The position numbers and the translations under genes were made by a program. A DNA stretch of 64,000 nt from Iris pallida. Taxonomy: Eukaryota > Streptophyta > Magnoliopsida > Asparagales > Iridaceae. Below are positions 45,693-55,686 of the stretch, in pieces. Where the stretch lies: NCBI GenBank assembly GCA_029216955.1, contig JANAVB010003400.1, forward strand, positions 18,369,451 through 18,433,450. Direction: 5' to 3'. The notes below the pieces were generated by a model. That model saw only the letters and a program-made list of their open reading frames with translations. It was not told where the DNA came from and did not search any database. Positions within the stretch are counted from its first letter, which is position 1. Every line of letters starts with the position of its first letter.

Positions 45693-47101
45693 TCGTGTTT
45701 GCCATTGATTATCAAAGAACGGAACAGTTTTATGGGAGGACTGAACTTTAATTCACAATTACAAACTCGTTCGTACAAAGAGAGCCTAGGAACAAAACCT
45801 AGGAAAAGCAATCTAAGTACAATTGTTTAATTTAGATTCTGGGGGATGACGGTAGAGGCTCGGGAAAGTGTTATCAACTCTGCCTTACTCCTTGGACGAT
45901 CGAACACAACCTTGGCTCCGGTAAAGAAATGCTCTCTCTCTGCTCGGATCTGTCTCTGTATTGCTCTGTATGCCTCTGTGTCTAAAGGAATAATCCCATA
46001 CTATTTATAGGAGCTTGTGATGAGTGGGGTGTACAGCCACGTGGCCACATCCTTATAACTGTGCCTTGAGAAGTGGGCGGTTGGGGATTGGTTAAGATTA
46101 ATCTTTATCCTTTTGTTGCAATAAATCTGGACTGTTATGTTGGTTAAAATAAATCTGAACTGCTATGATCTGTTGGTTGCAATAAATCCGAGTTGTTAAG
46201 ACTTAGTCAACTTCTGCCACGTGTCCCAACTGCCACTATATTGCGAGCCGCATGAAGGACTGTTCTCGTAACCGAGCCGCATGAGGGTAGCCTCATAACC
46301 GAGCCGCATGAGGGTGGCCTCATAACCGAGCCACATAAGGGTGGCCTCATAACCGAGCCGCATGAGGGTTGCCTCATAACCGAGCCGCATGAGGGTGGCC
46401 TCATGTCTGAGCCGCATGAGGGTGGTCCCCTGACTGAGCCGCATAAGAATGGTCCCCTGACTGAGCCGCATGAGAGTGGTCTCATAACCGGGCTGCATGA
46501 GAGTGGTCTCATGGCCGAGCCGTATGGGAATGGTCTCACAGACGATTCGCATAAAGAACTTCTTTTGGAATTTGTGAACTGTGTCAGATATTATGAAGAT
46601 TTTCTCATCTTTTTAGGAGCATGTCGCGTCTCGTCTTTATGTCAGAGCCATTATTTCTGTCAGAGCTGTCACTTGATTGTCAGAGTAATAATGGCCAGCT
46701 GTACAGGCAGACTTTTGAACCGCAAAAGGTCGTATGGAGTTTTCTGAGCCGTATGAAGCTTTCAGAGCCGCATGAAGCTCCCAGGAATTTTGAGCCGCAT
46801 GAAACTCCCTAAGTTCTGAGCCGTATGGAGTTTCATGTTGATTTTGGGCCGCATAAGGCCCCCCTGCTACTTTTGGGCTGCATGAAGCTTTCTGAGCCGC
46901 ATGAAACTTTCTGGATTTTGAGCCGCATGAGGCTCCATGTTGATTTCGAGTGGCATAGAGAATCCCCTTCTTTCCTTGCATTTGTGAAGGATCACATCTC
47001 GCAAGTCAAGGACATCTCGGTCAACCTTTGTACTCGTTTGTGGGCCCGGGTATCCCGAGCACACGAGTGCGTAGGTATTATGTTTGCTCCCTGATGCGGG
47101 G

Positions 47102-47338
47102 CTAGTAAAAGTACTTACCCTTGATCATTATTGGGAGACTCTTGAGAACAACCTGTCCGTTGGCCGTCGGGGGCTGGACACGGGTGATTTTGTACAACTT
47201 TCCATCAGAGGCCCGCATAACAGTTAGCGGGATGCTCTGGTGGTCAGAGGTTGGGACAGCAAACTGAGCTCGACGAGCTCGTACTGTCCTAGACTTCTTC
47301 GCTCTAGTACCCGAGGGTGCGTAGTAGGAAGAGTCCAA
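47102..47338 (-). pseudogene. gag-derived segment captured within the Gypsy-2 LTR
   Basis: The frame reads LDSSYYAPSGTRAKKSR, then MRASDGKLYKI, then QPPTANGQ. This is the same stretch as Gypsy-1 gag near 7200-7390 and Gypsy-2 gag near 44740-44940. Further downstream, LDLRDVILHKCKERRG (about 46965-47015) continues the gag order. The counterpart in the 3' LTR is 40954-41178. It lies inside both LTRs, so it has been through at least one round of transposition. Confidence 0.85.
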
Positions 47339-47392
47339 GTTAGAAGGAGGGAAGAGAAGTTGGTGCCCTTTTCAAAGGAGGAAAGGGGGCTC

Positions 47393-47443
47393 TATTTATA
47401 GAATGGAGTGAGCCCTTTTTTCTTCTTCTTTCCGATGTGGGAT
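47393..47443 (-). promoter_or_regulatory. snRNA-type upstream element plus TATA in Gypsy-2 LTR
   Basis: The minus strand reads ATCCCACATCG (47443 to 47433), an exact match to the plant USE consensus RTCCCACATCG, then 32 bases, then TATAAATA (47400 to 47393). In plant snRNA genes this spacing class goes with RNA polymerase II (established knowledge). The 3' LTR copy has a damaged USE (ATCCTACATAG) with the TATA kept at 41233-41240. Confidence 0.6.
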
Positions 47444-47471
47444 TAAAAGCAATATTTTCCATGCTTCTACA

Positions 47472-48570
47472 GGCCGCTTGTCTATTGATGATGGTTGAGA
47501 ACTAGGAATTATTGATGGATCTGAAGATGATGTCTATCCACGATTAGGAGAAACCGAATGCCTTGAGCATCCAGATCAGAAATTGCAGTCCAGGCGGTCG
47601 TACGCTTTCTCTATGTCCAGCTTGATGGCCACATCGCCTCCCTGGACGAGAATTTCATACACGTGATCATCTCTTGTGCTAGAAGAATGTTGTCTGTGAT
47701 GTTGCGCCCTTGGACGAAGCCACTTTGCTTTTCTGAGATGATCTTGGGGAGGAGGGTGGACATGCGAGTCGCAATGATCTTGGAGATTATTTTGCTGGTG
47801 AATGTGCAGAGGCTGATGGGACAAAAGTCTTTGAAAGTCTCTGGGTTGTCTTTTTTAGGGATAAGAATTAGGTTAGCACACGAGACGGATTTGGGGTATC
47901 TCGCTCCCTGAAAGAAGGCAATGGCAGCTTCTAGGAAGTCAGCGGCGATGATGTCCCAGCAGGAGCGGAAGAAAACTCCTGAGAAGCCATCGGGGCCGGG
48001 GGCACTGTGCTCGTTAAGGGCCCACACAGTCTCTTTGACTTCATCAGCGGTCGAGATGGCCTACAGTTGATCGTTCTCTCTCTCGCTGATCATCTAAGGA
48101 ATCTTGGACAGGAGTTCATTGTCTTTGAGGATAAGGTCTTTGGTGAATAATCTGGTGTAGTAGTTAGCGGCAGCTTCCTGAATGCTCGTTTGATCTTTCA
48201 GGACACGGCCATCAATATCTGAGATTTGGTGCAGATTTAGTTTATGTCTCCGACCTTTAACGCAAGAGTGGAAAAAGGCCAAATTTCTGTCCCCCTCGGC
48301 GTCCCAAGCTAGCCTGGCTTTCTGTTTCCAGAATTCTATCTCGACCTTTAGTCTGAATTTAAGGATCGCCCTAGTGAGGTTAAGCATGGCGCGGTACTCC
48401 TGTGATCTGTTCGAGGCGAACAAAACCTCTGCTCTGGTCACATCGTCCTCCGCCTTCTTTATTTCTTAGAAGATGTTACCGAAAGCGTTCCTGCTCTAGG
48501 TCGCCAATGCTCTTCTGGTTGCTTTGAGTTTGGTTGCAATACGAAATAGGGGGTCTGTTGCTGTGACCGT
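47472..48570 (-). pseudogene. LINE-2 ORF2, N-terminal half of reverse transcriptase
   Basis: The minus strand reads TDPLFRIATKLKATRRAL, then EIEFWKQKARLAWDAEGDRN, then ALNEHSAPGPDGFSGVFFRS, then FKDFCPISLCTFTSKIISKI, then EKQSGFVQGRNITDNILLAQ, then KLDIEKAYDRLD, and stops at the GGCCG duplication. Several in-frame stops occur (for example after NAFGNIF and near 48092) and a shift at about 47625. The coding sequence continues at 39521. Its 5' neighbour, the endonuclease, is beyond the Copia insertion at 60663. Confidence 0.88.
48566..48570 (+). other. Target-site duplication ACCGT of Copia-1 (left)
   Basis: Matches 60658-60662. A one-base variant ACTGT follows the solo LTR at 49624-49628. Confidence 0.9.
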
Positions 48571-49623
48571 TGTTGGCCCATTGGTCATATGGTCAAACTG
48601 ATTTTAATAATTGATCAAACTCTGTCTCGATATATGGAGCTAGTTAGGATATCTCGGACTCTTGGACATGATCAAGAACCGCTATCTACTCAGTTCATGA
48701 CCGAAGCGTTGTTTGTCTGTTCGAGTCTGTATTTCTTTGAGCAATGTATTTTTTATTTTATTTGAGTCTAGGAATACTTTGTACACCGAGTCGTACTGGC
48801 AAATAGGCTATTCCAAAATGATTTCAAAATGTTTTTAAAATGTCCTTTGTTTTGAAAAACATTCGTATTTACAAAAGCTCCAAAAAGGTTTTCAAAATCC
48901 CCCAAAAACTAATTTTAAAAACCCTAACCTAACCCTGACAGAACTCGGCCAGAGTTCGGTTAGTGGCCGTTTTGTTTTTGAATTCCTTGGAACTTGGTCC
49001 TCCTGCAGTTGCGGATTTGACCGAGATTTGCTCATCGAGTTCTGCCCGAATTCTGCCAGAATTCTGCCAGAATTCTGTCTTTGGAACTCCTATAAATAGA
49101 GAAGGATTTCGATCATTTTAACTCACTCATTCACTTTCAATCTTCTCTCTTCTAAAAAGCTTTCAGTCTTCCAAAGAGTTTTTCTCGAGCTTTAATTTTC
49201 AGATCCCAAGCCAGTTACAATCCTCTAGTCGTTTTGCCAGTGCGGTGCGGTCTAGAAGTTTCAGAGTGATTGTAATCAGAAGGCTTGATAGAAGAATACC
49301 TCTTCACAATTGAAGTTGGACGAGTTCTTCGTATCAAAGCTCGCGTTGTAGAAGTTGCAAGGACTTCGTAAGAAAACTTGCGGTTTTGCCAATAGTAAAT
49401 TCAACTGGTAGCAAGAGTTCTACCGACTGGATTAGTCCTCAACAGAGGGAAACCAATATACATCGCTGTCTTTGCGTTTGCTTTCTTATCTCTGCATTTA
49501 CATTATTTAGTTGTGATTATTATTCTGTGATCTTGCTGCTAACATTTTTTAATTAGCATTATTCCGCTGCCAACTCTATTCACCCCCCTCTAGAGTATTG
49601 TGCTTTACGATTTCGTTCCTACA
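48571..49623 (+). repeat. Copia-1 family solo LTR (1,053 bp)
   Basis: TGTTGGCCCATTGG to TTCCTACA, near identical to the 3' LTR at 59594-60657. TATA is at 49091-49098 and is preceded by two clusters of GARTTCKGCC motifs. It is followed directly by ACTGT and LINE-2 sequence rather than by a primer site, so it stands alone. Confidence 0.92.
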
Positions 49624-49652
49624 ACTGTTTTCCATGCGGTCGCTACAATATT

Positions 49653-50471
49653 TCAAAAATATTGATGAGAGCTCCAGAAGTCCTGGAATTGGAACGCTTT
49701 CTTGATGGGATTAGGAGTGCTGCTAATTTCTATAAGAAGAAGAGAGTGATCCGATTCGGTGGTGTTGAGGTGGGATAGGTTGGAGATGAGGCCGGTGTCT
49801 GACCAGCGGTTGTTGATCAGAGCTCTGTCAAGACGAGAGTACTGTCGCCGATGCCCCTCCTGCATGTTGCACCAAGTGAACTCGTTGCCTGTGAAAGACA
49901 GGGAGGTCATGTGGGCATTGAAGATGAAGTCATTAAAGTCATTGAAGTCATTCATGGCCGTTTGATAGGGAGGCCGACCCCCAGATTTCTCCTCTCTGGA
50001 AGAAATAGTGTTGAAGTCTCCGACACACAACCATGAGAGATTGCTATGAAGATGGTCCATGTCCGTCAGAGTGACCCAAAGCTCTTTTCTCTCATGAAGG
50101 TCACAGCTGCCGTGAACTACAGAAATGAGGGAACGGCTCTGAAGTGTTGGGTGCTCTACCCAGCAAGAGAGAGCTTGCCTAGAGTCAAGGATGGTGCCAA
50201 AATGGATGCCAGAGCCGAAGAAGATCCAGATGTCGTTGCATCCTGCTATCGCGGTCGGGAACCCGAGCGTGAGTTTGAGAGCTTTGAGTTTCTTTGTTAG
50301 GATTTTGGGTTCTATGATGATGATTATGTCAATGCGGTAGATTTTCTTGAGGCTGGTGAGTCTGTTTATAGTGGGTTTGTTTGCAAGCCTATGAACATTC
50401 CATGTGAGGATGTTAAGCATTGGGAGTGGGGGAGGGGGGTTGTGTTGCTTTGCGGCTGATCTTTTGGTCAT
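49653..50471 (-). pseudogene. LINE-2 endonuclease domain (duplicate copy, 272 codons open)
   Basis: An uninterrupted APE-type endonuclease: NILTWNVHRLANKP, IIIIEPKI, CVGDFNTISSREEKSGG, FTWCNMQEGHRRQYSRLDRA and TTESDHSLLLIEIS. It keeps Trp where the other copy has TAG at about 61260. The frame ends at a TGA and the LTR lies 30 bases beyond, so no RT follows. The catalytic motifs are intact but the domain is stranded. Confidence 0.88.
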
Positions 50472-50579
50472 GGCCGTGGGCTTTTTGGCCTATTTTTTCT
50501 TTTTGTTGTTGAGTTTTTGCGATCCTTTTTGGATGGCTGTAGAATTGTTCGATGTGACCTCTAACTGCCCTTATGGTGT

Positions 50580-51857
50580 CTAATCTGATTCGGTCCCCGA
50601 GATGATGGTCTCTGACTCAAATTCCTGTAACGCGCTGAGGGGGTTTGTGGGGTCTTGGAATCCTGCTTCCGAAGCGAGGTGAATTTTGTGTTCTGTTTCC
50701 ACTCCTAATAATGAGAGGATGTCCTCTGAGGGTGGAGGGCGATTCGTTGCCGAAGGGACCAGGGGAGGTAGCTCTAGCTCCTCACTAGCCAACCTCTCTG
50801 TGCTCTCTATTGTTGGGTGGTTGTCTGAACTCTGAGCTTCATCCCCCGTGGGAGTGTCTTCTGTAAGTGCAAGGATGCCGAAGGAGTTTTGTAGTTGGAT
50901 ATCTTCTGGAGCGGACGATTCTTTCTCCCGAGGGGGTTGTGAGTGGTAGGGCACAATTTCTTGAGTATGGTTAGAGGAAAAGCTGGGGATGTTGGGAGCC
51001 ACTAGGTCTGCTGTCCAGTTTTGGGAGTCGGTAGGCAGATTGCTCGACGCGGGAGGTTGGACGAGTGGCTGCTTTTTGGAAGCGTGTTGCGATCGTTAGT
51101 TCAACGCATATCTTAGCAAAGTTACCTTTGGAGAGGTTTCGGGTTTCTTCTGCTACAGCCACCAGGGATCCGAAGGAGCTTGCTATCCTTTTGAGATCCG
51201 CTGGGGCAAAGCATACTAGTGGCAGGTTGGGGAGGGTAATCCAGGTCGATATAATGGTCGAGTCGACCTTTGGGTCGAACGCTGGGACCATTTGACGATT
51301 TTTACTCTGTTACCTCCGATGGAAGTGGTGCCCTTAGCCCACACGACCGTGAAGTCTGCTGCTGTGGAGAGGTGTAGGAAATAGTACTTAGGGTCCAGCG
51401 GAGCCACTTGGTATGTCGAGGCGATCCCCCAGCCTGCTATGGCCTCTTCAACAATGGAGAGCTTTGGGCACCCCATCTGGAATTTTAGGACAAAGGTTCT
51501 CTCAAATCGACTTGGGAGGGACGATATTTCTTCTGGGGTGAAGGGGATCTGGATGTGTTGACCCTTTGCTGGTGCTGGGTACTCGACATCGCAGAGCTCG
51601 ATGTCCTCAAGTAGCGGAGCCAAGCGGGACACTCGATCTGGTCGGAGTGCGTCCGCGAAGGAAGTCGACTTCGCAGGAAGATCTGCCTGGGTCGGGGGAG
51701 TCACGGCTGGCTGAGAAGGGGAGAGGTGGCGATCTGGGAGCCTGAATCGGCGGACCCTCCTCTCGGTCCTGAGCAAAACTGGGAAGGGTCGATGCTGTCT
51801 CCTGGAGGGAGGAGGAGGAAGATGAGGTGGCGGGGGCGACCGAAAGGGGGGGCGCAT
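50580..51857 (-). pseudogene. LINE-2 ORF1 (duplicate copy)
   Basis: From MRPPFRSPPP through SFADALRPDRVSRLAPLLED and FQMGCPKLSIVEEAIAGWGI to AAPLDPK-type blocks, then KIVKW. A one-base loss in a C run near 51295 then shifts the frame, and FDPKVDSTIISTWITLPN continues, the DUF4283 signature. The C-terminal frame (50580-51002) starts in a third frame. No zinc knuckle is seen where LINE-1 has its decayed one. Compared with 62300 this copy keeps a 194-base stretch. Confidence 0.85.
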
Positions 51858-51893
51858 AGGAGACAGTGGTCATATGCTCCCCTACCGACGGAG

Positions 51894-52056
51894 CATCGCT
51901 GTCTTTGCGTTTGCTTTCTTATCTCTGCCTTTACATTATTTAGTTGTGATTATTATTCTGTGATCTTGCTGCTAACATTTTTTAATTAGCATTATTCCGC
52001 TGCCAACTCTATTCACCCCCCTCTAGAGTATTGTGCTTTACGATTTCGTTCCTACA
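51894..52056 (+). repeat. Copia-1 5' LTR, last 163 bases only
   Basis: Matches the last 163 bases of the solo LTR (49461-49623), from CATCGCTGTC to TTCCTACA. The rest of the 5' LTR is replaced by duplicated LINE sequence. Confidence 0.9.
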
Positions 52057-52057
52057 A

Positions 52058-52134
52058 TTGGTATCAGAGCAGGTGCTGCATCTAGAGGTAATATATTCTG
52101 ATCCTAATTGTTCCTACAATTGGTATCAGAGCGG
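52058..52134 (+). other. Copia-1 primer binding site, present twice
   Basis: TTGGTATCAGAGC (complement of initiator tRNA-Met 3' end) lies at 52058-52070 directly after the LTR. The string GTTCCTACAATTGGTATCAG recurs in full at about 52109-52128, so the LTR end plus primer site has been duplicated about 60 bases downstream. Confidence 0.88.
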
Positions 52135-52211
52135 GTGTTACAGGTAAAGCAAGGTAACATTGTAATTATTTATTCATTTAACTAATTATTATATAGATCA
52201 CAGCACAACAC

Positions 52212-53609
52212 ATGGCAACTGTAAAATTCACAAGTGAAGGCCAGGCCACAAACAGACCTCCACTATTTGATGGTACAAATTATACCTATTGGAAAACACG
52301 GATGAGTTTCTTCTTGAAATCACTTGACTTTGATTTATGGTCTATTATTATTGATGGCTATCAAAAGCCACCTCGTATAAATGTTGATGGAGTTTTAATT
52401 GAAAAACCCCATAACAGATATACAGAGGAAGAAAAGAAAAAGGCCAGTCTTGACGCACGTGCTATTAACGCTTTATTTTGTGCTTTAGACAAAACTGAAT
52501 TTAACAGGGTGTCTATCTGCACAACTGCAAATGAAGTATGGAAACTTCTTGAAGTCACACAGGAAGGCACGACTCAAGTCAAAGAATCAAAAGTCAGCAG
52601 ACTTACTCAGGAGTACGAGGTGTTCAAGATGAAGCCCAACGAAACAGTTACTCAGATGTTCGAAAGATTCTTGGATATTGTAAATCCTTTGTCCTCCCTA
52701 GGCAAAGATTACAGTAACCATAAAAAGATTCGCAAACTCCTGCGAGCACTTACCAAGAACTGGATTCCAAAGGCTACTGCAATTATTGAAGGGAACGACC
52801 TCACAACCATGTCCCTCGAAGTACTCATGGGTAAGCTACTCACTCATGAACTGGAGCTACAAGATTTTGAAGAGCCTGCACCAAAGGAGAAGACGATCGC
52901 TTTCAAGACTCAGCACAGAAAAGCTGCTGAAGGTGATTCAGACAGCAGTGAATCTGATGCTGAAGATCAAGCACTCCTAGTAAGGAAATTCAAAAGATTC
53001 ATGAGATATGAGAAAAAAGCCAAAGAAAACAATAGCAACAACAACTGGTATCAAGATGATGCTGTCTGCTATGGCTGCAAGAAGAAGGGACACATGAAGA
53101 AGGATTGTCCTACAAACTCATCATCAAGCAAGAAGAGCAACAGGTATGAGAAAAGGAACCTGAAGAGATCAACATCTCGGAAGTATGCCAACACCAACTT
53201 ATGGCATGAAAGTGAAGCCAGCGACTCAGAAGATGAACAATCAGAAGACACTGCAAACGTATGCTTTATGGCATCCGATCAGGTACCAACTGAACCTGTA
53301 GTTGATACATATGATGACTTCATCTTTGAGCAATTAGGAGATTCCTTCAGTGAACTGATAAGTGATTACAGGAAACTGCGTAGCAAATATCAGACCTCTA
53401 AGAAGGTACTCAAAGAGTACAAAGGTGAAATAGGAAGACTTACCGACCTACTAGCTGAGGTTAGAGATAATGTTAGTGAGTCTGGTGAGCTTTTTTCTAT
53501 TAAGCTCTTATTACACGAGACTACCAAGTCATCCGAAGAAAAAGACAAGGTTATTGACCAACTGAAAGAAGAACTTTCTAAAGAGAAGAAAAGTCTTCAA
53601 TGTGCATAA
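52212..53609 (+). pseudogene. Copia-1 Gag (main part)
   Basis: 465 codons from ATG (MATVKFTSEGQATNRPPLFD). A UBN2-type Copia Gag domain covers about residues 10-220 (GTNYTYWKTRMSFFL, EAYEVFKMKPNETVTQMFER-like blocks). A CCHC zinc knuckle CYGCKKKGHMKKDC lies at about residues 286-299, and a charged, probably coiled-coil C-terminus follows. The TAA at 53607-53609 is in frame with the next 153 codons, so I take it as a nonsense change. It forms the particle shell and binds RNA. Confidence 0.9.
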
Positions 53610-53615
53610 GTCAGA

Positions 53616-54077
53616 ATGGAAGCACTCACTTCTGACTATACTAAGTTGTATGACATTTCCAAAAGATTGGAAATTAGGTTAGGAAAACAGCCTGAGACTG
53701 CTGCTTCCTACCCTAACACGTGTCACTTACCGAAAAATCGGAACATTCCCAAACCAAATACTGTCAGACCTAACCATATCAAACCTTTACCCCAAAAGGT
53801 TAAGCCCAAACAGGATTATAGGTATGCTTTCTTCTATACTAGAAAACCTAAACCTACCAACCATGCACATCACTCAGCTTTCAACACTCAAAATGCACAT
53901 TGTCATTATTGTGGCCTTATTGGTCATATATCTTCTGCATGTAGAATCAGAAAGCTTGTTGATTTAAATATTTATGCATGGATACCAAAAGCTAACATTT
54001 CAGGACCCTACAAGAAATGGGTACCAAAAGTTTCATCTGCAAACTGTTTTGTAGGTAGAACACCTTTTACATGCTAA
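53616..54077 (+). pseudogene. Copia-1 Gag C-terminal part with second zinc knuckle
   Basis: In the same frame as gag after one stop. It contains CHYCGLIGHISSACRIRK, a CCHC-like knuckle, and ends CFVGRTPFTC-stop. The protease motif WILDSGCSRHM begins in another frame a few bases later, so a one-base shift joins gag and pol here. Two knuckles per Gag occur in SIRE-type elements as far as I recall. Confidence 0.8.
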
Positions 54078-55686
54078 AAGAAAATGGATACTCGACAGCG
54101 GTTGTTCACGGCATATGATCGGTGACGCTACATTATTTACAATACTATCGAAGAAGAAGAAGGAAGGTTATGTTTCCTTCGGTAATAACTTGAAAGGGTA
54201 TATCATTGGTATCGGTGATGTTGGTAAGTCTCCCTATCATGTGATTAAGGATGTCTGTCTGGTTACCGAGTTGAAACATAATCTACTCAGCATAAGTCAT
54301 TTAGCTGATTATGGTTATGGCATCAACTTTGGCAAAGACATATGTACTATAGTTGATAGCTCAACTGGTAGTACTATCTTTGAAGGTATCAGGGAAGACG
54401 ACATATATGTTTTCTATTTGTTGGAAGAAACTAACATTTCAGGTAGATGCTTAATGGCTAAAAGTGATGAGAGTCATCTGTGGCATATGAGACTCGGTCA
54501 CGCAAATATGGACACAATCTCAAGATTATCCACGAAGAAGCTAGTACGCGGTTTACCGGACATAACATTCAAGAAGGATTCGGTATGCAGCCAATGTAAA
54601 AAGAATAAAGCTACCAGATACACATTCAAGTCAGTAAACGCAGTATGTACTACTAGACCTCTACAATTACTACATATGGACTTATTTGGTCCTAGCAGAG
54701 TTGCTAGCCTCGGAGGTAAGCTATATGCTTTTGTAATTGTAGATGATTACTCTAGATACACGTGGGTATACTTCTTGACACGCAAGAATGATGCATTATC
54801 CGAATTTGTCGCCTTTTGCAAGAAAGTACAAAATGAAAAAGGTTACATGATCACTCGTATTAGAAGCGATCATGGAGGCGAATTCGAGAATACAGAGTTT
54901 GAGCAATTTTATGACACACACGGTTTTGTACACGAGTTCTCCTGCCCTAGGACTCCACAACAAAATAGAGTTGTGGAACGTAAGAACAGAACTCTATCCG
55001 AAATGGCCAGAGTAATTTTAAACCAGTTTAGTCTACCCAAATATTTCTGGGCTGAAGCTGTCAATACATCTTGTTTTGTTCTCAATAGAGTTCTAATTCG
55101 ATCCAAATCGAAGAAGACTCCATTTGAGCTATGGTTTGATAGAATTCCATCAGTTTTATATTTTAGAATATTTGGTTGTAAATGCTTTATTCTTAATACA
55201 AAAGACAATTTGGGAAAGTTTGACGAAAAGGCCGATGAAGGTATATTTTTAGGTTATGCGGCCAAGAGCAAAGGATACAGAGTCTTCAACAAACGAACTA
55301 TGATCATCGAAGAATCAATCAACGTCACCTTTGATGAATTAAATCAAATGACTATCGATGACAATGACGAAGATCTAACTGTACCAAGCTCAACACCAGC
55401 TGATTCTCAACCAAGCTCAGCACTAGCTGATCCTCCTAGAGAAGATCCAGGAACCAGCTACCTTCAGAGTCTGCCGAAAAGATTAAAATTTACGGCTGAT
55501 CATCCAAAGGATTTGGTAATTTGTGATATTACCAAAGGTGTAAGTACTCGTACATCCAGTAGAGATATTGTTTCTAGTGTTGCATTCATTTCACAGCTAG
55601 AACCCAAAACTATTGATGAAGCATGTAGTGATAATTTTTGGATAGATACTATGCAAGAGGAATTAAACCAATTTGAACGGAATTAA
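54078..55686 (+). pseudogene. Copia-1 protease and integrase
   Basis: The protease site WILDSGCSRHMIGD is at about 54082-54123. The GAG-pre-integrase zinc-binding segment follows (HLWHMRLGHANMDT, then CSQCKKNKATR). The integrase core has HMDLFGPSR (first Asp), TRIRSDHGGEFEN (second Asp) and TPQQNRVVERKNRTL (Glu). WAEAVNTSCFVLNRV, FGCKCFILNTKDNLGKFD and EGIFLGYAAKSKGYRVFN are standard Copia blocks. The frame stops with TAA at 55684-55686 just before VWKLVPKPIDRPVIGTRWV, probably GAA (Glu) to TAA. Confidence 0.92.

Larger units (their letters stand above)
42871..45693 (-). pseudogene. Gypsy-2 Gag (three in-frame stops, C-terminus lost)
   Basis: The ATG at 45693 overlaps the primer site and starts MATLLGTNFSTAEKLV, as in Gypsy-1. 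The frame holds throughout, with stops at about 45583 (CAG to TAG in RFD-stop-QAFEEM), about 44781 (GKL-stop) and 44407. N-terminal peptide repeats (HAATNPS.MGKA type) lie at about 45030-45300. The Gag core (FNINPYDGKTSASRYMTYFE to FYEVGQDVT) is intact. The end from about 42975 diverges (KFLKKKLCLDDILWQSP) and no zinc knuckle is found. Compared with Gypsy-1 it has about 45 extra codons at 44604-44738. Confidence 0.9.
39522..47471 (-). mobile_element. Gypsy-2: non-autonomous gag-only Tat-like LTR retrotransposon
   Basis: It has two LTRs (45696-47471 and 39522-41311) and a 4,384-bp internal region with primer site, gag and a polypurine tract but no pol. In place of pol lie tandem repeats (41500-42790). 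The LTR ends, primer site and gag are closely related to Gypsy-1. The 5-bp duplication GGCCG flanks it. Elements of this kind depend on enzymes from a full relative (established for gag-only LTR elements). Gag has three in-frame stops. Confidence 0.92.
45696..47471 (-). repeat. Gypsy-2 5' LTR (1,776 bp)
   Basis: On the minus strand TGTAGAAGCATGG at 47471 to GGCAAACA at 45696. The distal promoter has the snRNA-type element (47433-47443) and TATA (47393-47400). The gag-derived segment follows (about 46950-47340), then GCCGCAT repeats (46244-46550 array, scattered to 46940) and the main TATA (46002-46009). The Gypsy-1 LTR lacks the promoter-plus-gag block of about 500 bp. Confidence 0.93.
49624..51893 (-). 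mobile_element. Duplicated piece of LINE-2 between solo LTR and Copia-1
   Basis: 2,270 bases homologous to 60658-62735 on the same strand, including the flank right after the Copia LTR. The two copies even share the TGA near the end of the endonuclease frame (49653 and 60687). The right end joins a 163-base LTR tail at a GAG/CATCGCTG junction. Confidence 0.92.
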
